64,000 bases of DNA from Phorcus lineatus (Eukaryota > Mollusca > Gastropoda > Trochida > Trochidae), in NCBI GenBank assembly GCA_921293015.1, contig OV121081.1, forward strand, positions 1,798,001 to 1,862,000, in the 5' to 3' direction. Both the position numbers and the translations under genes were made by a program. Below are positions 1-10,476 of the stretch, one piece after another. Below the pieces are notes generated by a model. That model was given only the letters and a program-made list of their open reading frames with translations, had not been told where the DNA came from and did not search any database. Numbering within the stretch: the stretch's first letter is position 1; each line of letters begins with the position of its first letter.

Positions 1-3000
1 AACGAGTCTCTCGATGTTACTTTGTTGTAAGGAGATTACATTTTGCGATACACTGAATCTGGGTTTTCAATGCTGTTCATAACAGATAGTTAACAAAGGT
101 TTCAACTGTTTAAAAAATCTGAGATTAATCGAAAGATTGCTGTTTTCGCGAGGCTTAGTCATAAATCAATTGAGTATATTGATAATGAGACACAAACTCA
201 TTTTTTCAAATTTCTCTAATTCAAATGCCTGAAATGTCTGAAAGGGCTTTGGATATTTTGTTTAAACTTTTTAAAAACGTATGTAATTTTAGCCAATTAT
301 TCTAAACTATTTCAGATCTTAATTATGTAAATGTCTAATTCAGTGATATTGAGTCTTAGTATTTAAAAGGTTTTATCAGGTGAAATAACATATTTTCTTT
401 AATTGAATCCTTAAAAATGTTTTACATTGTTAAGCAAAGTAAGGTACAGTAAGAAGCCTGAATCATGATAAGCTTTGAATCTGTTAATGATTTTTATTAT
501 GGAAATAAAATATCAAGTTTACTTTCACCCTGATATAATTAACCATTTTATGCCATTTTGTCTGTGTATTAAGCTATATTCCGAAATTAGAACAAAAGAT
601 TAATTCGAGAACTCAAGCATCCCAGGCAGAAATATCTTTAAGAATACAATATTCCAATCTAAAAAGCTTTAGATAGAGAGTAATATAATATGTTGGCCAA
701 AAAATGAAAACATGTTGATCTAGATGTTTTTAGATAGATAGAATAATTAACTTATAAAATAACTGTAAACATGTTTGAATTTACAGAATATGAACTCATC
801 TGAATTGCTGTTGTACTCATATTTTGATAATAGATTCAAATATGTGACTGACAATCGCATTATTTAATCAAGAATTTTTCCTTGAAGTTTTGAGTCGGAT
901 ATTTCATTTTTATTTCAATCCATACATAATTTTAATGTCTATTTAGATGAGAAAAAATTACTTTCTTAAAATGATAAGTGGTCGTCTTTCTGTGTCATCC
1001 TGGTGCAGCGTTTAACAATGTCTAAGTTGATAGAACGTCTTCATGTTTATGCTGCAATTATTTGCCCACAGCCTGTGTTATACCTACTGATTTTATCAGG
1101 ATTTGACATTTGATATTAAGTTCTGCAAGTACGATGAGAGACGACTCGTCAAATTCAGTTAATCTGTCGAAGGTAAGTAAGCAATTATTTCTTCAAATAT
1201 GATATTAATCATAGTTAATATGATAAGAAAAAAATATTTCCTTTGTTAAATTTTTGGTATTGAGAGGAAATGAGGTATGGTCAAATGATTTCTACCAGGA
1301 ACCAGCCTGACATTAGCACAAAACTTATAGCAATAGGATATAAGAGCAAAACTCATAAATCGTTTTCTTTTCAACCAGGATACATAAAATGTAAATTATA
1401 CGGCAATGGATACTTATTTTCAGGACTAGACTCCACCTAGACTGAATTTCGCTCTCCTAAATGATAGTATTGATATTGTAATGAAGACAGTAAATAGTTA
1501 TTACTATAGTTATCACAACGTATTTGTATATTTGGTATTAAAAGCTTTATTCGATCCGAGCAACACATTGAATTCTTACAGGAAAGTGAGTTAGAAGTCC
1601 CTTTGTTCTGTTTATATCGTTTTGTCTATTCACTAAATGTTGATGGACTACCTGCGGTAGTAACTGTAGGATGTATTTGTGATTTCGAAGCCACACGACA
1701 CTCGTTCTTCAAATTTGACATTGCTTTAAAGTGTGATTAATTACAACTTTTTTTTAATGATAGCGTTATTTCTATAAAATATCAATTCTCATTATGTAAT
1801 CTGATGTTTAAACTAGACAGCGACGAACCTTAATCATCAAATTTAAGTAATTGATTAAAATTACTCAATCACCACATTACAGATATAATGAACATATCGT
1901 CATACTACAACGTTACAATACCATATTTGGTATTATCATTGGAGCTACATTCTCTTCCTAAAATACTTAAATGTTTCTTCAAGATCGGAGCGTGTCAATT
2001 CCTGTCACTGCAATGAATTACTCGGGCAACCTTAATTTATTTCAGCTAAGATTAAAAAAACCTGCTGTCATTGGGAAATTACGTTACATTATTGATAACA
2101 TAGGGAGTCAGAGGTGAATTGTCATGGCACTAGGAATTGATTGCATGCGATGACGAATAAAATGTTACGTTTAGCACGGGGGTGACAGAACGAAAACACA
2201 GTAAATATTGTAACTTCTGGAGTGGTTTCCAAAGTGTTCGAGTTCTTGTATGTCTCAGTCTCAGTATCACATTTGTTTTTAGTCTTACACATCCAGGTGG
2301 ACTGGACTCAACGAAACTGTAACTTTGAAGTGATATCATATAAGCACGTGAACATCGTTTTTAGAGTACCCAGATTCCATTTCCTTTGTAGAATTCTAGA
2401 TGCTACTCATGGATATAAAGCAATTTATTGATTTACTGGTGTAATCAATGATTGTAATATACAGAAATAGATAAATGACAGAGTTCCTCATTGTGGACAA
2501 GCATTTTCAGAGAGCAGCCCAATACACGGTAGCATTGATTGAACGTTATGTATAATGAGATTGACCTTACTGATAATCATTCTGAAATAGGTAATAGACG
2601 TAATCAACTCTGTGTAATTCAGTAATTTGATCAATTTGTCTAAGGAGTTTATTGAAAGGTTCATCCAAAAGTCAAAACCTGAGGTGCATTTATTCCTTGA
2701 TGATATATATGATAAGTGATGCACGGTACTCAAGTGCCTTTCAGGGCAATATTTATTGTTGACAACTTCTTTATTCTTTGGTAGAAACCTTTCATTGTTA
2801 TAAAGCACGAATGATTCATTTACAGAATGGAAAAATTAAGTAAGCGCAAAACCGAGTGAAGGTAACAGTTAGATAACAATAGGTTGATGAAAGATTATGA
2901 TTGAACGCCAATGTAGAAACAAAGCCGATGGGACTCCCATCACCAAGTGTATCTGCAGTCATGTATGCTTTCACAATCTATGAGCCGTTTCAGATGTAAG

Positions 3001-6000
3001 CTAGTCTAAAAGGTATAAATCAGCATATACATTTCCCTATGGCGCCGGAGATAGGTAAAGTATCATAAGGAGTGAAATGAGTATGATTTATTGAGCATCA
3101 TGTTTTTGGAAATGTCATGGTTGTCAGACTAAATCACTACCCGGGACCCATCATGATCATTGTGATAAAACCACAATCATTTTCCCTTAACACAAGATTG
3201 GCTGAAACGTCCAAAAAGATGTTTCAAAAGATGTTATTTTTTTTAATCTGATGCTAAGTGAAACCGTATTTGAACAAATGCAGAATATTGAAAAAGAATA
3301 TAAAATAGGTCTATTTTAACTACACAGGTATAATTCTACAGTTTGACGACCAAAGAAAGGATCTAACTTGCTTATCTTGTTAAATGTGAAATAATGAAAA
3401 AAGTACAAGAAATTAAATAAAAAATACAAATAATCAAATCTTTTAAACGGTAAGGTTATCATATAGTGTCGGGAATAAACATGTTTTTCAACACTACATT
3501 TCTATACTTCGTCTGTGATCAGTCATTAGGTATAGAAGTCTTGCATGACCTTACTTAATGTCCGCTTTATAAATATACCTTCATATTTTGCATCCTCTGC
3601 GGTATTTGAAGCAAAAGCTTTGGACAGGACTTATATCATATCTAAGTTTCAACGTCATTATCTTTAAAAAAAAAATGTTTTGCTGTCAACTGTAAAATGG
3701 ATAGAAGATTCAATTTCAATTTTTAAATTATACGTTTATTAATTATCTCCTCATTTGATTGAAATGTTGAATAAGTAGGCCAATAGGTATGAAAATGTCA
3801 ATTTCAAAGCAAACAGTTTAACATGAGAAGAGATACCTTTTGATTTATCCAGACAATTTAAAGATGGTATATTTTGAGAGGTTATTTTGATATGTTGAAG
3901 GAGAGCAAGATTTATGTAAAGACATTTTCTGTATTAATACTTATTCAAGTTGCGATGCACTCTAGCAATTTTAATGGTTGATAAGTGTTTTAGAAACTTC
4001 ACTGAAACATTGATTCAATTTAAAAAAGGTATTTGGACTTTCTGTAGTCTCTATCTTACCCATTTTCTGCTTTGCTTGTTGGACAACCCGGCCACGTTTG
4101 TCATTTGTCAAATGTTATCTTTTGAACATATTTTTGCCTGTTTTAAATATCGAGCATCAAAGACCTTAGAATGTCAAAACAAATTATCAGCTTATCAATG
4201 TGACTAAAAACGTAGAAGTTCGGTAATTAAAAGGCACTAGTCTCTTGTTTTCAACATCATAAAGAGACAAAAACAGATATTGTAATATAAAGCTGAGTTT
4301 CCTTTAAGATGTGCTGCTCTGAAGGGAATATTCTTGTATAATCATAAAAAAAAATATCTAATCGGTTTAGCAAAGTAAAAGTTAACTTAAAAACTGAATT
4401 TAAGCTCCATAAAGTTGATCAGTTGATAGAATTTGGTTTATGAGAGGCTTTTATTTCGCCTGTTTTGCTGAAAACAAACGCAAGGAGAGTAAGAACGAGA
4501 CAAAAGAAAATTTATCCGTTTTATGCGCATTCAACTCGCCACTCCATGTATCACTTACTAAATGTCACGCAAAGATAAAGATAGTCAGAGACTTGACACT
4601 ATATCACTGTTTACGTAAAGCCACTTCCCGACTCGTGAGTGAAGTGTATCTTTGCTGTATACATAAGTGTAACATGATGTATCCGTACAGATTAGATGTC
4701 ACTGAGAGAACCTGCCGTGAGTCAATTTGAATAATTTACGCGTTAATGCTGAGTTGCAAGAGACTAAAAGATGTCCCTCACATATGGATTTTGCTTGAAT
4801 ATCAAGAATGTAAAAGCACTAACTCAACAGTATAATATGAAAAGCAAAAACAAAAACATTATGCTCCCTGATATGCAATTATCAATCTTAATCAGCTGAG
4901 TAAATGTTTTCTTTGTTTTGTATAAATTTGTTTAAATTGAAAATACGGGAAAGAAAAGCAATATTTTTTTCATTTTTTGATACACATGCACACTCTAGTT
5001 ACATGAAAACTGCATTAATTGGTATCGACCTTATTATCTATTATCATCATATAATATCATTATTTTGTTATTGAATCTAAGATGTTATGGTTACTAACTG
5101 TTCATTAAAACGTATTTATAAAGGAACGTATTAACTTACCTTAAAGATAAGATGTTGACTCTTGACAAAGAAAGAGTATTATCTGCTTTTGTCACTAGAT
5201 GGCTATGAAGAATGACAAAAACATGCTGCTGTTTCATTACGTTTTGAGAAATTAATGTATTTCAACTTCATAGGCATAAGTATATATATATACTTAGTTT
5301 AAACAAGAAAGAAACCGTCATGACTTAGCCTCAAGGATGGAATATTGCCATAACTTGTAACGAACAGGACATCCAGGCTTTCTTGTATGAAAATGAAGTA
5401 GTAAAACATATCAAATGATTAATTACAAAATGAAATATTTAGATAGGATATCCTCTCGAGATTTCTTGCTCGTCATTGTAACAATAAATTGTTTAAAAGT
5501 GTACCTCGTGTTGTTGAAGACACGCCAGTAGCTGTAGCTGTCTATTGGTTTACGTTGCTGATCATTTATAAGAAACTAAAGAGATAAAAGAAACAAAACG
5601 TTTTCGGATTTATAAGACCTAGTCACCTGCACAAACTGTTCCGGTTGTATGCGAGGTGGTAACTTAAATCTTATGTTACAATTCACGTTGTCTCAATTAT
5701 ATTATACGATACGCAACAACCTTTTAAATCGAGGACGAAGAAAAAATATATTTCAACACGTTGCTTTTAATTCATAAATGATTCGAATTGCCTTCTTTTA
5801 AAAATATCAGTGATCAACAACAAGCCAAAGAAGACTACAACAGTTTTGATATAATTTTCTTTCAAAACAGCATTTTATATGTGAGCTGTCTAAGCATCAC
5901 AATAGCCTTTTATCTAAGTTACTTGTTTAGCAATTGCAAGTACTGACACTTTAAAATCGTATATATTTTTACTTTGTCAACATTCAGAGACTGAAACACC

Positions 6001-6626
6001 TTTATATGTATGAAAGTCTCTTGAGTATTCAACACACAATCATGACAGATAAACGCATTTGAGAGACTTGAGAGCTTAGCAATGAAATGGTGTATGTCAC
6101 TGAAAATACTCCCGATCAATTTCACGATATGCAATAAGGAAAATTCACTCATTCACATGGCGCTGCTATGCACACTACTCCATTTAATTAAAACCTGCCA
6201 TACTGAAGACACACAATCGTCTTTTCATTGATTTGAGATCTTCACTTGATTGAAACTGGTTGTTTTATAGACAAAAACAAATCCCAAAGTGACAGGAAGA
6301 ATTGAAATAAAATGGGAAGGAATTCAACAAATGAATTGATCATTGCGTGGGGGAAGTGTATTGGTAGCACATTGTTTAATGACGCCGTCAATATCTAGTG
6401 TTTTGCTACAATGAACAGATTTTGTAAAAGCACCTTATGTTTTATTTTCCTTAAACCAGCATATCATGCTTTGATGTAAGACAGTTTTTAATGTGTCTTA
6501 ATTTCGACCAATGACGTCGTATAAACCTCTGTGATATGGAGCTTGTAAGCTGTAAGCGAGGGTACAACCAAACTTTTGCTATCGGTGTTGTACACTATCA
6601 GACACTATCGTGCAATTATCTACATT
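1..6626. other. AT-rich non-coding stretch, no gene recognised
   Basis: I see no conserved protein signature, RNA gene or clear repeat family here. The open frames are all under about 110 codons, have AT-driven composition and no recognisable domain. One short ATG-plus-splice-donor candidate lies at 1134-1172 and is listed separately. Introns or very diverged exons cannot be excluded by eye. Confidence 0.6.
1134..1172 (+). other. Speculative short 5' coding exon with splice donor
   Basis: An ATG at 1134 opens 13 codons (MRDDSSNSVNLSK) that end exactly at a strong donor-like GTAAGT at 1173. The codons are less AT-biased than the surroundings. No matching acceptor or following exon was found, and such ATG-to-GTAAGT coincidences are common in 64 kb, so this is only a pointer for transcript data. 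Confidence 0.1.
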
Positions 6627-6894
6627 TTAAAGTGCAACTCCCGGGTGATTTTGCTTCAAAATTGTCCGTCTATATACACTTTGCTTGGCATGTACATCTA
6701 ATAGACGTGAAAAACACATTCATTAGTTAAAAGGCATCAATATCACAAATACCTTAGCTATTCGGATGAAGGATGTTTTTAGTAAATCGTAAAAGAAGTT
6801 GAAAATCTACCGTTCACGTAGCTGTTTTGACGTGTCGGCCATCTTACTTTACGGAAAACACCGGGAAAACCTCGATTTCGTCCTATGGAATGTG

Positions 6895-6902
6895 TGACGT
6901 CA
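6895..6902. promoter_or_regulatory. CRE-like palindrome TGACGTCA
   Basis: This is a perfect CREB/ATF-type octamer about 50 bp downstream of a YY1-like GGCCATCTTA (6837-6846). It sits in the left subterminal part of the TTAA-bounded element. Binding is inferred from the motif only. Confidence 0.25.
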
Positions 6903-7962
6903 CCTGTGTAAAACAGATGGCCTCTGTCGTATCTTTACACTGTCAGACAATGAAATAGCGTGGATTGTAGGAGCCATACCAGTCGACCAATTCATATAAA
7001 GATTGGCAAGATATCTCCTTATGAACTTCTGACGCAATAGTAAAAAGGAAATAAAATAAAAATGACGATTAAGTTGAATTAATGTCCATTACATAAGCCG
7101 GATGTGAGTCTCTTCATACATTGAACTCGAACGTCAAAACAGTACTAATTTCGGTCGAAAAGACATCGGGTAACGTACGTGTTTTTACAAATACCCTTGC
7201 CAATGTAAGGACAAATGATGATTTAAACAAACATATGTTGTGTAACTGTATTTTTGTCGTTTGATTTAGCGAAATGCCGCTCGTTACGTAAGTCAACTTG
7301 CACGTCAACTCAACTTGTGGTGGTTGAATCTGGCAATTTTTTTCAATTATTTGCTGATTTCGCTAAGTGATTTATTTGTGCATGGCCGATGTTCGATATG
7401 GAGTTTTTATTGTAAGCTTTCCATGTTTTAAAATCCATGACAAGTCTTTATTTTTTTCTGACCAAATACAAAAATTATCAAATATTCTTAACCTTCATTC
7501 ATTCATTCGTCCATTTTTCATATTACCTTTGTTGGAATTGGAAATAAGCTGATCAATCGCCCTTCATATATTGACTAGGAATTAGGATAACATTTTTTTT
7601 AAATAAGTCTATCAAAATATATGATATAACAAACAATGTATTGACAAAAGAAATACAGTGAAATAATGTTAAAAAAATTAGTGCAATTAGATTTTCTTTC
7701 TTTTTTTGGTGTTGCAATAAAAATAGATAAATTATTATTTAAAGTTTACAAATAAAAAAAATAAGAATTCTCAAGCACAGTCTTTTGTTTGTGATGTTAT
7801 TTACTTGCATATTGACAGCACACAAAATTCCCTTGTTTGCTTTAATTGCTATTTTTCTTCTAAATGTTAACTTTAACTAAGCATTGCCTTATACAATAAA
7901 ATAAACTGCTATGAATGCTGAATAAAGTCATGCATTCTGATGTCTATAACCAAGATATTTAA

Positions 7963-8314
7963 CTAATGCAGGGTTTTACGGGACTCAACTTTCCTGAGTA
8001 TTTGACGCAGAAAATGTTTCGAGGACCCCCCATAAAAATTAATATGGGTTCCTTGTGACGCAGGAATTTTCTGATACAAATTTATATCTTTTAAAAAAAT
8101 AGATTTTAGTAAGATTTTCATGACAAAATGTTATTAAAAACATCAACCATTTATAATCTAAAATAGCTAAATCTTTATCAACCTTTTGTCAAGTGTGAAA
8201 CATCCATTGTATTTTTGGAGGACTCCTAAAAAAAGGAAAAGGGACTCCAAAAAATATGTACTCTGAGTCCCCTGGACTCTCAGTTTTGATTGACTATGTA
8301 AGACCCTGCTAATG
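7963..8314. mobile_element. hAT-like MITE with 6-bp target duplication
   Basis: The element at 7969-8308 (340 bp) begins CAGGGTTTTAC, and the reverse complement of its end begins CAGGGTCTTAC. The flanks carry the exact direct repeat CTAATG (7963-7968 and 8309-8314). CAGGG termini are typical of hAT elements. Most hATs duplicate 8 bp, but 5-6-bp lineages are known, so the family call is moderate. The interior has no coding capacity and holds repeated GGACTC-type motifs near both ends. It is nested within the 6,627-9,768 element and is therefore younger than it. Confidence 0.65.
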
Positions 8315-9552
8315 ACATTGCATATTCAATAAAAAAATACAATTTTTGTTCAGTCATCTAAAGACATCTTCTGTGTACAAAAAAGTGTTTTTGTTTCCAG
8401 ACCCTCCACCCCAAATATCATAAACTGTCATCATTCTGTCACAGCATTAAAATATTGCTCAAGTGAATACTATTTTGACACATTAATAAAATATAGATTA
8501 TAAATGCATGTGATAAGATTCATATTACAAAAATAGAATAAACCATATATTTTTGTATATCAGTCTTAATGTTATGTTATTCGAAATTAAGGGGGGAAAA
8601 TGCGTTGAGATGATTGACTTAATTTTGAAAGTCAAGTTTGGCACACAGAATTATTTGGCTTGACATAATTTCCAAGCTTTGCACAAAATTATATTTAATT
8701 TCCTGATTAAGGAGAATAATTTAAGCAATATTTGATATTGGATCTGATTGAATAAATTAAATTTTATAAATCACTTCTGTTTAAATAATAAAATTTATTT
8801 GATTCACTTTATTTCGCTTTGAATTCATAGTTCATTTACAAAAAATGTTGAAATAATTAAAGTATATATCATTTTGAAATTTAGAGTTGAAAGACTAAAA
8901 TGTAAATGGGGTCATCTGGTAATTTTTCACCCTTTTGAAAATTCTAATATCAACAACAAATTATCTGTGTTCATATCATATATATGATTTTGTAATTTAA
9001 TCAAAATCCCCAGTACAACAAATTTAACTTCACCGATTGTTCAAATGTTTTTTTCATACACGTGTACTGATGTAGATTGAGGCCGCCTTTCGAAAGTCAC
9101 GGCAGCGAAATAAAAACAAAACTCGGCGACTGACGAGAGCTGCGTTCGAGAGACTTACGATGACAAATCAGCTGTTTCATTGAGGCTAAAAAAATAAGTG
9201 ATATAGATACATTTGACAGTAAACTGACGAAGAAAAAAATTATTTTGAAGATTTTAGGAAAATTATAACAAGGAGTCACTCACCGGTGTTTTTAATTACC
9301 CGTGTAGACACAGTGTAAAGCAGTGGTTTGAGACCGCGAATTTATCATACGAATTGTTTCCATAATAACGTGTAAAAGTCATCAAAGGCTTTTTCCTTTT
9401 TTCTCAATTTTCGTACAGCACTTATATTTAAAAAAACATCACCCTAAAACGTTCTGAGTTTTAAATAGCTACGAGAACACGATCACCTAATTATGAAATG
9501 TGGTGTTGTTTACATTTGTTATGGCGGCTACGTCACGTGTGTTTTCCACAGT

Positions 9553-9560
9553 TGACGTCA
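9553..9560. promoter_or_regulatory. CRE-like palindrome TGACGTCA
   Basis: This perfect octamer lies about 25 bp downstream of ATGGCGGC and next to a TACGTCACGTG stretch in the right subterminal part of the TTAA-bounded element. It mirrors, loosely, the motif set of the left end. Function is inferred only. Confidence 0.25.
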
Positions 9561-9768
9561 CATCCGGTTGATTTCACGGAACAACACGATCGGGAAGGCA
9601 ATTTACTATCCTTTTTTCAATCGAAATTATTTACATAATCAAGTTATCTAAACTTGTTAAAACCTGACGTAAAATCAATTCAAGAAGGATATATTATGAA
9701 AATATGCACATAAGTGTACAATTTGGCTTAGTTAAATAAGGTGATTTTACCCGGGAGCCCCACTTTAA

Positions 9769-10431
9769 GGTTACAGTTACAAAGCATATAACGAATAAAA
9801 TGATGAAATTTGGTGAAATCAAAACAATATAAGTATGTGTCATTACACTACATGTACCTGTAAACTTTCCTTTCTCGATTTTGACATTTTTAAGTGTACA
9901 ACAGCATGTATATGTATCACGTAATGATGTAAACATATTGTATTCACTTAAAAAGCATTTGTTATTAACGTTATTTTGCTCTTTAAAGAGTTATAGACAT
10001 TATGGAAGATATTCCATTCCACCACAATGCCAATACCATTAGGTCGTTATAGCACTACATAATGTCATTGATATAAATATTCGAATCAACCCTGGCATAC
10101 TTCGAATGCAAGTATACAAATGACAATATAAATCATCCAAATGAACACACTTCTGCTTTATTGACAGAATGTATAAAAGGGCACAGCTTATACGGGTGAC
10201 TACAAGAGAAAGCCATTAGTTTCATTACCTACCATTTACGTGGAGGACGTATCATTTGAAAATGAAATGCTAGTTGACAGGTGACAAGTGGAATAAGAAT
10301 TTTGTTGATTCTTTTTTTCCTTGTTCATGTGAAATTTTCCTCATCAACATCAACATGAGAGCAAGGTTCGTTGTTTCAAATACCAATACCCTTGTGTTAC
10401 TATCTTGTGACAAATCATGAAATAATCAATG
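9769..10431. other. Unique AT-rich spacer
   Basis: There is no gene or repeat that I can assign. A TATAAAAGG string at about 10,171 has no convincing downstream transcript start or open frame. Confidence 0.5.
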
Positions 10432-10441
10432 AAATAATCTT

Positions 10442-10445
<4 letters not shown>
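10432..10445. repeat. Target-site duplication at the LINE 3' side
   Basis: AAATAATCTTTCTT here is identical to 12,942-12,955, and the two copies flank the L1/Tx1-like element. The last bases merge with the poly(T) run, as expected for target-primed reverse transcription. Confidence 0.9.

Positions 10446-10476
<31 letters not shown>

Larger units (their letters stand above)
6627..9768. mobile_element. 3.1-kb non-autonomous DNA transposon with TTAA target sites
   Basis: The ends form an inverted pair. The left end after TTAA (6627-6630) starts AGTGCAACTCCCGGGTGATT. The reverse complement of the right end, next to TTAA at 9765-9768, starts AGTGGGGCTCCCGGGTAAAA. Similarity continues in patches for about 55 bp (6631-6685 against 9710-9764). 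Duplication of TTAA is the hallmark of the piggyBac and Kolobok superfamilies; the AGTG-type terminus fits Kolobok better than the CCC-type piggyBac end, but this is inference. No transposase frame is present. A complete hAT-like MITE (7969-8308) lies inside. Both subterminal regions carry a TGACGTCA palindrome (6895-6902 and 9553-9560) and a GGCCATC or ATGGCGGC motif. Alternatively this is a chance pairing of diverged repeats. Confidence 0.5.

Noticed and set aside
10171..10260. TATA-box promoter candidate (TATAAAAGG)
   Set aside because: There is no initiator, open frame or conserved downstream sequence, and TATA strings are frequent in AT-rich DNA.
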